DNA of 64,000 nucleotides. It comes from a bacterium (GTDB lineage: Bacteria > UBP6 > UBA1177). The notes under the pieces were generated by a model. The model saw nothing but the letters and a program-made list of their open reading frames with translations. It made no database searches and was not told where the DNA came from. The first letter of the stretch is position 1, and each line of letters opens with the position of its first letter. The DNA lies in NCBI GenBank assembly GCA_017963125.1, contig JAGCUA010000076.1, positions 27,194 through 91,193 of the forward strand, in the 5' to 3' direction. The translations under genes and the position numbers were made by a program. Positions 33,511-43,044 of the stretch are shown here, one piece after another.

Positions 33511-34892
33511 TATTCTTTTTCCAAAAAATCAGAGAGATTTTTCTCTTTAATGTTGAAGTAATCGTCGTAATCAATGATATCAACGGCTTTTCCGCCGTAG
33601 ACTACTTCCGGAAATCCAGTCATTCTGCCGAGCAGTGTTCCGCTTTCACTCTCAAAAAGATAGAAAGAAATATCTGACGGATTCAGAATATTCGTTTTTT
33701 TGAAAACCGTGTATTCGGCGTCACTATGAACGAGAGTTATGAATATTTCAGGTTCGTCCGTTCCTTTCGGGAACGAGAATCCAAGTTCTTTTTCAAGCGA
33801 ATTCGTAGAATATTTTTCAATGTTTACCATCATATTTTCAGGATCGCCCGATTCTGTTGCAATGTAGAACGTGCTTCCGGAAAAACCTGTTATGTTGATT
33901 ACTTTCACGTTTATGTCTGAAGTGTGTTCGAAAATCCTTTCGCCGGTGGAAATGTCGAAAATATAGACCTTGTCAAAGTAATTTTCCGCTGTTTCAGAAC
34001 TCTGCTGATCCAGATTCCTGACAGTGAATGCCGCAAGAGAAACTTCTTCGTTGCATGAAAGTATCGTTGTTCCGGTTCTCGGATAACTCCAGTATTCCTG
34101 ACCGTTTTTCACAAAAAGGACAGAGAAAAATTCCTCGCTCTGCGCAATGACGAAACCGTCGTTTATGCAACGGACCTTCCCGGCGTAAGGCTGAAGCCAC
34201 TCGCTTTCGCCGGTAGAAAGAGCAAAACCGTCAATAAAATCGTAATCAACGAGCAATGTTTCGGGGAATGTGTGAAAATCGTTAAGATTTTCAAGAGGTT
34301 CTGTTTTCCAGAGAGTTTTCCCGTCAGAGAGATCTGCGGCAGTTATACCCGAAATTTCAGTGCCGTAGAAAAAAAGATTTTCTTCGATTTTAAATTCTGC
34401 GGAAAGTGTTTCCTCCGCGTTAAGCGCCGTTTCCCAGATCTTTTCGCCGCTTTCTATGTCGAACGCGCAGATCGAATTTTCTTCGCATAAAGTATAAACC
34501 CTGCCGTTTTCAACGATAAAACCTGTAGATTCCGGAGAAAAAACAAGTTTTGAAACGGCTTCGAAAACAGTTTTTCCCGTTTCTCTGTCAAGAAGACAGA
34601 CGTAGTCCTTTCTGCAGTTACAGGCGAGCAGATCTCCGAAGATCTTAACGACCGGCGTTCCCGGATGGCCCGAAATATTCCTCACCCACTTTTCTGAAAA
34701 CGGCGATAAAGTCGAAGCGAAAAGATAATTCTGCATATCTTTCTGATAGATGACGAACATCGTGTCTTTTTCGGAAGTATAGAAAAGCATCTTTCCGTTT
34801 TTGTGGAACGTTTCACTGCATGAAATGCAGAAAAGAAGTGAAATCACTAATAAAATTTGGAATAATCTGTTTGAAAGCAATTCTTTTTTCAT
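33510..34892 (-). CDS. PQQ-like beta-propeller lipoprotein
   Basis: 460 residues; lipobox LFCISC (+2 Ser). Repeated blades with the PQQ-repeat pattern (VCLLDRETGKTVFEA, ICAFDIESGEKIWETAL, ITAADLSDGKTLWKTEPL, YIFDISTGERIFEHTSD). It resembles BamB-like propellers but lacks clear evidence of that role. Both ends overlap neighbours (ATGA with M23 gene, TAATG with CBM9-like), so it belongs to a tight four-gene operon. Confidence 0.78.
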   Translation of the reverse strand: MKKELLSNRLFQILLVISLLFCISCSETFHKNGKMLFYTSEKDTMFVIYQKDMQNYLFASTLSPFSEKWVRNISGHPGTPVVKIFGDLLACNCRKDYVCLLDRETGKTVFEAVSKLVFSPESTGFIVENGRVYTLCEENSICAFDIESGEKIWETALNAEETLSAEFKIEENLFFYGTEISGITAADLSDGKTLWKTEPLENLNDFHTFPETLLVDYDFIDGFALSTGESEWLQPYAGKVRCINDGFVIAQSEEFFSVLFVKNGQEYWSYPRTGTTILSCNEEVSLAAFTVRNLDQQSSETAENYFDKVYIFDISTGERIFEHTSDINVKVINITGFSGSTFYIATESGDPENMMVNIEKYSTNSLEKELGFSFPKGTDEPEIFITLVHSDAEYTVFKKTNILNPSDISFYLFESESGTLLGRMTGFPEVVYGGKAVDIIDYDDYFNIKEKNLSDFLEKE

Positions 34893-36142
34893 CTTTTTTT
34901 GTCTGCCGATGATGATAATTTATTCTCTTTTACAAAAAAACTTTTTTTATTGTCAACAGCCTTTTCAAGCTGGAGCGTCCTCTCGGCCGAAAGAGTTCTG
35001 AAAGTGCCCGAGATGTCGAACGGTGCCGTCCAGACTCTTTCGTAGGTATAAAGCAGAGGATCGACTGTTTTGCCGTCCTGCATCACGGTGAAATGAAGGT
35101 GCGGCGCGGTAGATCTCCCCGTGTTTCCTGCTCCGGCAATTATCTCTCCGCGGGTTACCTGCCTGCCGTTCGTAGTCAGGAATCTGTTGAGATGCCCGTA
35201 GATCGTACGCAGACCGTTACCGTGATCGACAACGATCGCATTTCCCAAACCGCCCTTTTCTCCTGCAAAAATGACTCTGCCGCTTTCCGCCGCTCGCACC
35301 GGAGTGTCGATCTTAGCCAAGATATCGACCCCGCTGTGAAATTTTTTGTGTTTGTTGAACGGATCTTTGCGGGTGCCGTAGTAACTCGTTATCCTGCCGC
35401 TGTCTATCGGAGCGCGGAAAAATCCTGGAGGAGAGAGGACGACCGTGTGTCCGGAAACGAAGTAGTCGCCGTAGATGTAATCGCGGAAAGCTGTCATCGT
35501 AAAGTCGCCCAATGTTTCGCTTTTGACCGAAAAACCAAGTATCCCGTAAGTTTTAACAAGAATGTCGCGGTCAAAGATCCCTTTTATCATGAAAGCGATC
35601 GAATCACCCGGTTTCAGCTTGTCCAGAATGCCCCAGTCCCAGATAAGACGCTCTTTTGCGATATCGTAAAACTGCGGATCATCCTCTGCAAGGGATCTCT
35701 TTACGGTGTAAAACCGGATCATCGTCTTTTCTTCAAGTTTTATCGGCTCGTTTTTTCTGACATATTCGTGACCGTGTCTGACAAACGAGATTTTTTCCCC
35801 TTTCGAATTGTTTGCGTAGTGGTGAAGATCGTAGGAAATCGTTTTGTTTCCGGCTGTCGTCACCGAAAAAACGTCACCGTTCATGAATTTCGTGAGTCCC
35901 GCCTGCTTGCGGTAGAGCTTTTTTGCATTCTCCCAAGTATCGCTACCGAGGATTTCGGCAAAGAAGTCGTCATATTTCGCTTCAGGGACCTGAAGATGAA
36001 GCGTTTCGGTCATCCTTTTGCCGCTTTTGTTGTCCCAGCCTACATTGATGTTCACGTCTTTTTTCAGAGATTCGTAATATCCGAATACAGAAAGTGCAGC
36101 AAGCACGATTATTGCGAGGACTATCGCGACCTTGGATTTCAT
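34889..36142 (-). CDS. M23 (LytM-type) peptidase, membrane-anchored
   Basis: 417 residues with an N-terminal transmembrane segment (VAIVLAIIVLAALSVFGYY) and a C-terminal M23 domain: HSGVDILA (first zinc ligands), GNAIVVDHGNGLRTIYGHL and HLHFTV. All ligands are present, so an active peptidoglycan endopeptidase is likely. The preceding 200 residues resemble the OapA/LysM-like regions of long M23 proteins. Start overlaps the upstream ABC ATPase stop by ATGA. Confidence 0.9.
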   Translation of the reverse strand: MKSKVAIVLAIIVLAALSVFGYYESLKKDVNINVGWDNKSGKRMTETLHLQVPEAKYDDFFAEILGSDTWENAKKLYRKQAGLTKFMNGDVFSVTTAGNKTISYDLHHYANNSKGEKISFVRHGHEYVRKNEPIKLEEKTMIRFYTVKRSLAEDDPQFYDIAKERLIWDWGILDKLKPGDSIAFMIKGIFDRDILVKTYGILGFSVKSETLGDFTMTAFRDYIYGDYFVSGHTVVLSPPGFFRAPIDSGRITSYYGTRKDPFNKHKKFHSGVDILAKIDTPVRAAESGRVIFAGEKGGLGNAIVVDHGNGLRTIYGHLNRFLTTNGRQVTRGEIIAGAGNTGRSTAPHLHFTVMQDGKTVDPLLYTYERVWTAPFDISGTFRTLSAERTLQLEKAVDNKKSFFVKENKLSSSADKKR

Positions 36143-37236
36143 AAATTACCGATTTTATCAGATATTCTTGTTTGAGCCGAAGAGTCGAAGAAATGCAGTT
36201 TCTCGTGTTTCAACGAGAGAGAGATTTTGTCTCCGATGTCGTACTTTCTTGCTGTTTCAGCCTCGGTTTCGGCCGTTATTTTCAGATTTTCGGAAACCGC
36301 GACGTGGATCAGCGACATTCTGCCCAAAGCCTCGACGATCTCGACAGTTCCCGTTATTTCAGGCTCTTTTCCCTCGAAAATAAAGTCCTGCGGACGAACA
36401 CCGACGATTATTTTTTCGGGGTCAAAAACTTCTTCGGCCTTAACTTTGATTTTTATGTTTTCGCCGTTCAGATTCAAGGTGCCGCCTTCTCTTTTTGCCG
36501 AAAGTTCGAGCAGATTCATCGAAGGAGAACCTATAAATCCCGCTACGAAGACGTTCTGCGGCGTGTCAAAAAGTTCCGCCGGAGTACCGACCTGCTGGAT
36601 TATTCCTTTGTTGAGAACGACAATTCTGTCGGCGAGAGTCATAGCCTCGACCTGGTCATGCGTGACATAGATTATCGTGGTTTTAAGACGTTCGTGCAGC
36701 TTTTTGAGCTCGACTCTCATCTGCGTTCTGAGCGATGCATCAAGATTCGAGAGAGGTTCATCGAAAAGAAAGACCTTCGGATCTCTGACGATCGCACGCC
36801 CCATCGCGACACGCTGCCTCTGACCGCCGCTCATCTGCTTCGGAAGTCTGTCGAGAAGGTGCGTGATGTCGAGCATAGACGCCGCTTCTTCAACTTTTTT
36901 ATCGATTTCTGCTTTAGGCATTTTTCTCATTTTGAGAGCGAAGGCCATATTTTCGCGTACCGTCATGTGAGGATAAAGCGCGTAACTCTGGAAAACCATC
37001 GCGATGTCACGGTCTTTCGGCGCGACATCATTGACAACTCTGTCTCCGATTTTTATGGTTCCGTCAGAAATAGTCTCAAGCCCTGCAAGAGTACGGAGCA
37101 GCGTTGATTTACCGCAGCCCGAAGGACCTACGAGGACAAGAAATTCACCGTCACTCACCGTTAGATCGATCCCCTTGAGGATCGTTGTTTCCTCGTTGTA
37201 TTTCTTGACCACTTTTTCAAAAGTAACCGATGCCAT
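36139..37236 (-). CDS. ABC transporter ATP-binding protein, MalK/UgpC/MsmK type
   Basis: 365 residues: Walker A GPSGCGKST (37-45), Q-loop MVFQSYALYPHMTV, signature MSGGQRQR, Walker B VFLFDEPLSNLDA, H-loop YVTHDQ, and a C-terminal TOBE-like regulatory domain. Such ATPases energise sugar or glycerol-3-phosphate importers and can be shared among several permeases. No permease or binding protein is adjacent; the operon continues instead with a cell-wall peptidase. GGAGGTG precedes the ATG. Confidence 0.93.
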   Translation of the reverse strand: MASVTFEKVVKKYNEETTILKGIDLTVSDGEFLVLVGPSGCGKSTLLRTLAGLETISDGTIKIGDRVVNDVAPKDRDIAMVFQSYALYPHMTVRENMAFALKMRKMPKAEIDKKVEEAASMLDITHLLDRLPKQMSGGQRQRVAMGRAIVRDPKVFLFDEPLSNLDASLRTQMRVELKKLHERLKTTIIYVTHDQVEAMTLADRIVVLNKGIIQQVGTPAELFDTPQNVFVAGFIGSPSMNLLELSAKREGGTLNLNGENIKIKVKAEEVFDPEKIIVGVRPQDFIFEGKEPEITGTVEIVEALGRMSLIHVAVSENLKITAETEAETARKYDIGDKISLSLKHEKLHFFDSSAQTRISDKIGNL

Positions 37237-37263
37237 AGCTACACCTCCAACAAAAAACCGGCT

Positions 37264-37291
37264 ATTATAGATAAAATTTAAATAATATCAA
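37264..37291 (-). promoter_or_regulatory. Promoter of the ABC/M23/PQQ/CBM9-like operon
   Basis: Minus strand TTGATA (37291-37286), 16-bp spacer, TATAAT (37269-37264). Confidence 0.75.
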
Positions 37292-37313
37292 GAGTTTGTG
37301 AAAAATTTCGCTA

Positions 37314-38135
37314 TTAGCTCCAATGACAGTTGCCAAAAACTAAAAGCACTACGACAGCCGCAACTGCTGCAATTCCGGTAAGAAGAATGACCCTGGCGTA
37401 GATTTTCCGGCTGAAACTTTCTTTTCCGAAAAAGAACCTTGAAGAAAGGAGAAGAAGCGATGAAACAGGAAGGATCACCGCGATCTTCTGCGGGCTTAGT
37501 AGAAATCCGACTGAGGAAAGAAGCATGAAAAACGCCGAGAGAGCGCAGGTTTTTCCAAGGCTGAGCCTGTGTTTTCTTCCGGCAAGGATATCCCCTTCTG
37601 CATCGGAAAGATCTTTCAATGCGGTAACTCCAAGAACGTGGAGCAGAAGGCTCAGAGAACACGGAAGAAAACCCTTCCCGCCGGCAACTATCATGGGATA
37701 AGCCATGCCGCATCCGGTTATAAGACATGCAAGCAAACCGCGTTTTTTAAGAACAAACGGCGGCAGGGAGTAGGCGACGCCTAAAAGCAGAACAGCAAAA
37801 ACCAGAAATTTTTCTACACCTTCAAAAAGAATGACAGTGCCTGCGATCGAACCGAAAGCAAGGAAAAGCAGCCATAAAACCGCATCCCGCCGCGTTATAA
37901 TACCGCTCGGCAGAGGACGCCACGGCTTGTTTGCAGAATCCTCAACTACATCCGTTATCGAATTGAGAGTATAGACAAAATTGTATGGAAACAATGCCAC
38001 GAAAAGCGACTGCACGATAAAAAGCTGCGAAAATTCATTTTTTCCGAGAAGTCTTCCCGCAAAAAAGGCAAGAAACGAGAGCAGAAGAACATCTGCCCGA
38101 TAAAGTCTGAAAAGTGCGGGAAGTTTGCGAAACAT
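37314..38135 (-). CDS. UbiA-family prenyltransferase
   Basis: 273 residues, about 8 hydrophobic helices. Both Asp-rich motifs of the family are present: NSITDVVEDSANKPWRPLPSG (NxxxDxxxD) and KDLSDAEGD. Transfers a prenyl chain to an aromatic or sugar acceptor in the membrane. Acceptor not deducible. Starts 3 bases after the subtilase stop on the same strand. Confidence 0.85.
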   Translation of the reverse strand: MFRKLPALFRLYRADVLLLSFLAFFAGRLLGKNEFSQLFIVQSLFVALFPYNFVYTLNSITDVVEDSANKPWRPLPSGIITRRDAVLWLLFLAFGSIAGTVILFEGVEKFLVFAVLLLGVAYSLPPFVLKKRGLLACLITGCGMAYPMIVAGGKGFLPCSLSLLLHVLGVTALKDLSDAEGDILAGRKHRLSLGKTCALSAFFMLLSSVGFLLSPQKIAVILPVSSLLLLSSRFFFGKESFSRKIYARVILLTGIAAVAAVVVLLVFGNCHWS

Positions 38136-38138
38136 AGA

Positions 38139-40100
38139 TTAAATCAAGGTAAGAGCGCAGCCTGAACCACCGTCCTTAACAACAGGCGCGTTATCTTCAG
38201 GAACATCTGATGATGCTCCATCGCCGTCGTTGTAGCATCCCGATTTGTCCCAGCTCATGCAGTCTGCGCCGCATACCGCCGTTCCGTTTTTGGGAGCACC
38301 GGCAAGCTGGCTGCACGGCAGAGAATTGCTGTCGCATATTTCGTTGGCATCGACCGTGCCGTTTCCGCAGAGGGGATTTGCCGAAGTGTCGCCGGTATCA
38401 GCCGGATCGTGAGATCCCGTGTCACCGGTGTCGCCCGGATCTGGAGTTACCGGGTCTGACTGATTGATGGCACCGCCGCATTCAATGTCGGAAACATCCG
38501 TTCCTGCCAGTTCGAAAGCTCTTTTGACGGCTTTGCACGCATTGATCCTGCCGTAGCCGTAATTCTGGTTGAAGCCGTTCCCGTCGTATGAGTCGAATCC
38601 GATCTTGTCGGAAGTCTCTTTGTAAAGTTCGTAGATCTGATCTTTCGTGAGTGCCGGATTGGCCGTGAGGACAAGTCCTGTGATGCCGGCTGCAAGCGGA
38701 CATGCCGAGGAAGTTCCGCCGAAATCGCTCGAGTAGTTGCCTGCGAGATCTCCGGCGCTTTCATTACCGCCTGCATTGTAGCCTGCCTGGCCCATGTTGT
38801 CGGTCGTCCAGATCCCGTCGATGGTCGAGCCGCCGGCCCAGCCGTCTCCGCCAGAAGAATCCATGTCGCAGCTTGAAGCCATGAAGTCGAGCGAGTTTCC
38901 GAAATCGGAGTAGGAGGCCCTGTTGCCTGCCGCGTTGCTTGCGCCTATCGCGAAAACGTTCGGGTTGCTTGCGTAGCCGTCAGTCTCGATGCTCTCGCCT
39001 CCGTTGCCTGCTGCGAAGAAGATAAGTGTCCCGAGCCCGTTCCTGCCGGTCGTGGCGATGTTTGCCACAAGATCCTTCAAAGTCTGGTTCATGTCTACGA
39101 ACTGGCCTGTGCCGTCGGCAGGGCCCCAGCTGTTCGAAATTATGTCTGCTTCAGCGTTTGCCGCCCATTCGAAAGCCTCGATAGCCGAAGCGTCGAGCGA
39201 AGTTATCCCGCTCATTCTCATTCTTATCGGGATGATCTGGCAGTTCGGGCATGCACCTGCGATGCCGATCCCGTTGTCGGTCGAACCGCCTGCTACTCCT
39301 ACGACGCAGGTCCCGTGCATATCCTGTCTTCCCGGATCAGGCGCGTCGTCACCGTCAGCGAAATCGTGTCCGGGGAGGAAACGGTTCTGCAGATCTTCGT
39401 GGAAAGTGTCGAAACCGTCGTCGATGATGGCGAGTCTGACTGTCGAGCCGCCGAGTTCGCCTTTAAGTTTGCGCATGACATCCCACGCTTCTGCGACGTG
39501 AGTGCTGTCGGAGCCGGTGACATTCGGGTTCGTCCCGTCGTTGTAAAGATGCCACTGATTTGAGAAGAGCGGATCGTTCGGGAGGTATGTCCTCTTTTCG
39601 AAATTCATGAAAAAGCTCGGCTCAGCCTGCGCTGCGATCTTTTTCTCGACGAGTTCGACCGATTTTGCGACCGGATCGCTGCTTGTTTCGGCAAGATACC
39701 AGTCGGGAGCGTATTGAAACTTCTTCACAAGGCGCATTCCGTTGGATTCGAACCATTTTTCGATATCACTGACACCGCTGATCTTTACGAAGACCATGCC
39801 GCTCGCGAAAACTTTTTCGCTGCCGTTTCTCTTGTATGCGGGAAGCAGAGTTCCTTTTTTCGAGAGTTCTCTGATGTTTTCAGGGCTGAGTTTGTTGAAA
39901 AGATAGATGTTTTCGTGTCTCAGCGTGAACTTAAGATCCTTAGGCAGACTACCGGCGTCTCTGACATCGGTTCTGCTGATGAAGGTGTAGCCGGAAGTTT
40001 CGGCAAGAGAGATTTTTTTACCGTTCGAATAGTAGAAAAGATTTTCCGCAAACATAAAAAACGGAAGCAAAACAACCAAAAACAGCGTGATTTTTTTCAT
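38139..40100 (-). CDS. Secreted subtilase (S8) with GCALTLI tail
   Basis: 653 residues: signal peptide (cut near FMFAE), propeptide to about 175, catalytic D227 (IIDDGFD), H262 (MHGTCVVG), oxyanion N366 (AAGNGG) and S464 (GTSSACP). After about 535 comes a short D/T/P linker (DPGDTGDTGS) and one Cys-rich repeat (CGNGTVDANEICDSN; CGADCMSWDKSGCYNDG) nearly identical to one in the subtilase at 15329. Ends GGSGCALTLI. GAGGAG precedes the ATG. Exported protease, probably surface-attached by the C-terminal tail. Confidence 0.93.
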   Translation of the reverse strand: MKKITLFLVVLLPFFMFAENLFYYSNGKKISLAETSGYTFISRTDVRDAGSLPKDLKFTLRHENIYLFNKLSPENIRELSKKGTLLPAYKRNGSEKVFASGMVFVKISGVSDIEKWFESNGMRLVKKFQYAPDWYLAETSSDPVAKSVELVEKKIAAQAEPSFFMNFEKRTYLPNDPLFSNQWHLYNDGTNPNVTGSDSTHVAEAWDVMRKLKGELGGSTVRLAIIDDGFDTFHEDLQNRFLPGHDFADGDDAPDPGRQDMHGTCVVGVAGGSTDNGIGIAGACPNCQIIPIRMRMSGITSLDASAIEAFEWAANAEADIISNSWGPADGTGQFVDMNQTLKDLVANIATTGRNGLGTLIFFAAGNGGESIETDGYASNPNVFAIGASNAAGNRASYSDFGNSLDFMASSCDMDSSGGDGWAGGSTIDGIWTTDNMGQAGYNAGGNESAGDLAGNYSSDFGGTSSACPLAAGITGLVLTANPALTKDQIYELYKETSDKIGFDSYDGNGFNQNYGYGRINACKAVKRAFELAGTDVSDIECGGAINQSDPVTPDPGDTGDTGSHDPADTGDTSANPLCGNGTVDANEICDSNSLPCSQLAGAPKNGTAVCGADCMSWDKSGCYNDGDGASSDVPEDNAPVVKDGGSGCALTLI

Positions 40101-40127
40101 TTATCAACTCCTCAAAAAGTTTGTCAT

Positions 40128-41966
40128 CTAAATAAGTGTCAATGCACAGCCTGCATCGTCATCTTCGTCTTCAGCACCGGCAGTGTCCGAAGAATCACCG
40201 TCTTTACCGGTATCGCCCGTGTCGGCTTCTCCTGACTGAGTATCGCTTTCTGTGTCATCCTTACCTTCATCGGAAGTCGGTTCCGGATCGTCGGGGACCT
40301 CCTTGCTTCCGTCACAGCTCATGCTATCTTTCGTGTAGAATTTCGCCTTTACAGCAGCATCGTCAAGAGGATCGCACGAAGCGGCAAAGGTCGCCCTGAC
40401 CGGAAGCCCCTGATTTGTTTTATAAGCCGATTCCTCGCCCGTTTTCGCATCCCAGATATTTGCCGTATTCGAGAATGAAGCGTTTTTCGGCGAATCTTCC
40501 GGCGTTTTTACAAGGAAACGCAGAAGAACTCTCTCGCAGTTCGATTCGCTCTGGCATATCTCCATCGCATCCGCGACCATAATGCCCGACTGAAGCGGGA
40601 ATCCGCCGTTGTCGGGATAGTCTTCGAAACATTTGCCCGTGCCGGTGTAGTCGATCTGCAAAGTTCCCGGAATATATTCCTGACGGTCCTTGAGATAATC
40701 GCTGACCATGACGAACTCAGCCGGTTCCTGACCGTGGTTTTCAACGACGATCTGGTATCCGAAAGCGGTATCTTTGCAGACTTTGCCGTCCTGACCGGTC
40801 GTAGTGAGAAGGAATTTCTCGTTTTTCTCAGGAATATCGAATGCGGGAAGACGCGTATCGACCGAAAGGATAACGTAGTTCGTGAGAACGATGTCCGCAC
40901 CTGTCTTGATGTAGAAATCCATCGCCACCGTACCGTACTGGACATGCGGATTTATGATGCTGTCGGGAACATTTTCGTCATACTGCAGAAAGAAAGTGTC
41001 GACGTCGAAAGAGAGCTCTTCGCGGCAGTCGGAGACTTCACCTTTGTGGTTTACCATCCTGAATTTGCTGTTGAAGGGCTGGTTGAGCGGGTTGCATGAC
41101 CCGTCTGCATCGCCAAGAACAAGAGACTGAGCAGCCAGAGCACCTTTGACCTCGAGATATTCAGGAGCCGCAGCGTAATCGTCGCCGTCAGCCGTGACGA
41201 ACGAAACTTTTACCGACGCCTTTTCGGGAAGTTCGAAGTTGCCGATATTTATCGTCGTAGGTCTCATCGTTGTGTTCGAACTCCACGTCAGACCGTTGTA
41301 AAGATAGAGTCTTTTGCGGGCGATCTGCGAAGAACCGTAGATAAGGATAAGCTGCCATCCGCCGATCATGCTCGCATTAACGCAGTAGTTGTGGCTTGTG
41401 CCGCTCTGAGCGCAGTCGTAGATGTCGTCAACTCCGCTGACCTTGTATTCGCCGACGAGAGAACGTATTTCGCCGTTTTCCCTGTCATACTGATAATCGG
41501 CAAGAATATCGGTGACATCCACTCTGTAAACGTAATAGTAATAACCTTTCGAATAGTAGGATTCGAACTCAAAACCCTGCGGGGAAGCCGAATTGCCCTG
41601 AAGCGAAGCTGTAACGACGTGATCTTCGCCGTCCGGTGTCATGAGCGTGACCTGATTGTCGGTGAACATCATCGAATCGGTATCGTTTACCGAAGCAAAC
41701 CAGACAAGAAAAGCCTGCTCGACGACGGCATCTTTCGGAATATCGCTTTCAAGCAGGAAATCGCTCGCTCCCTCGACTCCTATCGAAGTATCGCCCTGCG
41801 GCTCGTAAGTCGAATAAGCGGCAGTATTTGCAAGAAGCGACTTTGAAAGGATGAAATAATCGTATGCTCCCTCATACTCGAAAGTAGGTATATTGCTTAT
41901 CGGAATAGCGCCGAGCGAACATACGCAGAATAAACTGAAAAGAAACACCGGAAAAGAACGTCTCAT
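40128..41966 (-). CDS. Large secreted protein with DUF11-like domain, acidic stalk and GCALTLI tail
   Basis: Start at ATG 41966 (GGAGG 5 bases upstream). 612 residues: signal peptide (cut near SLGAI), an extracellular beta-rich region (LVWFASVNDTDSMMF, YGSSQIARKRLYLYNGLTW), a DUF11-like segment around 380-500 (DTAFGYQIVVENHGQEPAEFVMVSDYL), then a Thr/Asp/Ser/Gly stalk from about 560 and the end DDDAGCALTLI. Probably an adhesin or surface-layer-like protein. Upstream of the second subtilase by 27 bases, so they may share a transcript. Confidence 0.75.
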   Translation of the reverse strand: MRRSFPVFLFSLFCVCSLGAIPISNIPTFEYEGAYDYFILSKSLLANTAAYSTYEPQGDTSIGVEGASDFLLESDIPKDAVVEQAFLVWFASVNDTDSMMFTDNQVTLMTPDGEDHVVTASLQGNSASPQGFEFESYYSKGYYYYVYRVDVTDILADYQYDRENGEIRSLVGEYKVSGVDDIYDCAQSGTSHNYCVNASMIGGWQLILIYGSSQIARKRLYLYNGLTWSSNTTMRPTTINIGNFELPEKASVKVSFVTADGDDYAAAPEYLEVKGALAAQSLVLGDADGSCNPLNQPFNSKFRMVNHKGEVSDCREELSFDVDTFFLQYDENVPDSIINPHVQYGTVAMDFYIKTGADIVLTNYVILSVDTRLPAFDIPEKNEKFLLTTTGQDGKVCKDTAFGYQIVVENHGQEPAEFVMVSDYLKDRQEYIPGTLQIDYTGTGKCFEDYPDNGGFPLQSGIMVADAMEICQSESNCERVLLRFLVKTPEDSPKNASFSNTANIWDAKTGEESAYKTNQGLPVRATFAASCDPLDDAAVKAKFYTKDSMSCDGSKEVPDDPEPTSDEGKDDTESDTQSGEADTGDTGKDGDSSDTAGAEDEDDDAGCALTLI

Positions 41967-42001
41967 ACGAACCTCCATAAATAAACGAATCAAAACTACT
42001 T

Positions 42002-42029
42002 ATTATAGTCGTTTTTTAGGGAAAATCCA
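42002..42029 (-). promoter_or_regulatory. Promoter for the large secreted protein
   Basis: Minus strand TGGATT (42029-42024), 16-bp spacer, TATAAT (42007-42002). Same TGGATT-16-TATAAT combination as at 28940. Confidence 0.55.
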
Positions 42030-42095
42030 TGAGTTTTTTAATGGAGATTCCAGCGCATCTCCAACAAAGAATTTATTATGCAGTTTTCACCTGAA

Positions 42096-43034
42096 TCAGT
42101 GAACGATCCTCGTTCCCGTCTTTCCTTCCATTGCCGGAACGAGTTTGTCTTCTGAAGTGATGATAACGACTTTCTTACGGTCGTTTTTGACGAAATCTAT
42201 CGCCGCTTTGATCTTCGGTCCCATGCTTCCTGCCGGAAATTCGCCCTGAGCCAGATATTTTTCGGCTTCCGCGGAAGTCATCTGATCAAGCCATGTCGGT
42301 TTGTCGGACTTGAAGTTTACCGCGACTTTTTCAACCCCGGTGAGTATTATAACCATGTCGGCATCGATCGTCTGCGCGATCATTACGCTTGCGAGATCTT
42401 TGTCGATAACGGCGTCGATCCCCTGATAACCCGATTTATCCTTGCTTCTGTAAACCGGAATACCGCCGCCGCCGCCTGTAATAACGGTGAAGCCGGCATC
42501 AATGAGCGTATTCATTGCTTCCGGATTGAGAACTCTGAGAGGCATAGGCGAAGGAACGACTCTGCGGTAACCTCGGCCGCTGTCTTCCACCATTTTCCAG
42601 CCGTTTTTCATCTTCATCAGAGCCTTCTGCTGATTGTAGAAAGGACCTACCGGTTTTGTCGGCTTTTTGAATGCCGGATCAAGCGGGTTTACTTCGATCT
42701 GAGTGACCAAAGTCGCAACTTTTGCACGTGATCCGGCCTTGCTGAGGCAGTTCATAAGCCCCTGTTCGATCATATATCCCATACTGCCCTGCGTGTCTGC
42801 AACGCATACGACGAGCGGATCTGGGTAAACTTCGGTTTCAGCCATTTCGTTGCGGATGAGTCTCGCACCTGCCTGAGGTCCGTTTCCGTGAGTGATTACA
42901 ATCTGATGTCCTTCTTTTATAAGCTGGACGATACCGTCCATTGAAGCGCGGATATTTCTTTCCTGATCTTCGACAGTTCCTTTGTCTCCCGGTTTTATCA
43001 GGGCATTGCCGCCGAGCGCGATCACTATTTTCAT
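42096..43034 (-). CDS. arcC: Carbamate kinase
   Basis: 312 residues. Motifs: ALGGNALIKPGD, THGNGPQAG, VADTQGSMGYMIEQ, VVPSPMPLRV, GGGGGIPVY, IDKDLASVMIAQTIDADMVIILTGV and FPAGSMGPKI. Makes ATP from carbamoyl phosphate (arginine, agmatine or purine degradation), or runs in reverse. No arginine deiminase or ornithine carbamoyltransferase is nearby; instead it follows a cPGS-like GTPase across a terminator-like hairpin. Confidence 0.96.
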   Translation of the reverse strand: MKIVIALGGNALIKPGDKGTVEDQERNIRASMDGIVQLIKEGHQIVITHGNGPQAGARLIRNEMAETEVYPDPLVVCVADTQGSMGYMIEQGLMNCLSKAGSRAKVATLVTQIEVNPLDPAFKKPTKPVGPFYNQQKALMKMKNGWKMVEDSGRGYRRVVPSPMPLRVLNPEAMNTLIDAGFTVITGGGGGIPVYRSKDKSGYQGIDAVIDKDLASVMIAQTIDADMVIILTGVEKVAVNFKSDKPTWLDQMTSAEAEKYLAQGEFPAGSMGPKIKAAIDFVKNDRKKVVIITSEDKLVPAMEGKTGTRIVH

Positions 43035-43044
43035 AAAAACTCCA

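Noticed and set aside
42042..42063. TGGAGAT/ATCTCCA hairpin as a terminator
   Set aside because: No U-run follows on either strand; it sits between an upstream promoter and arcC end.
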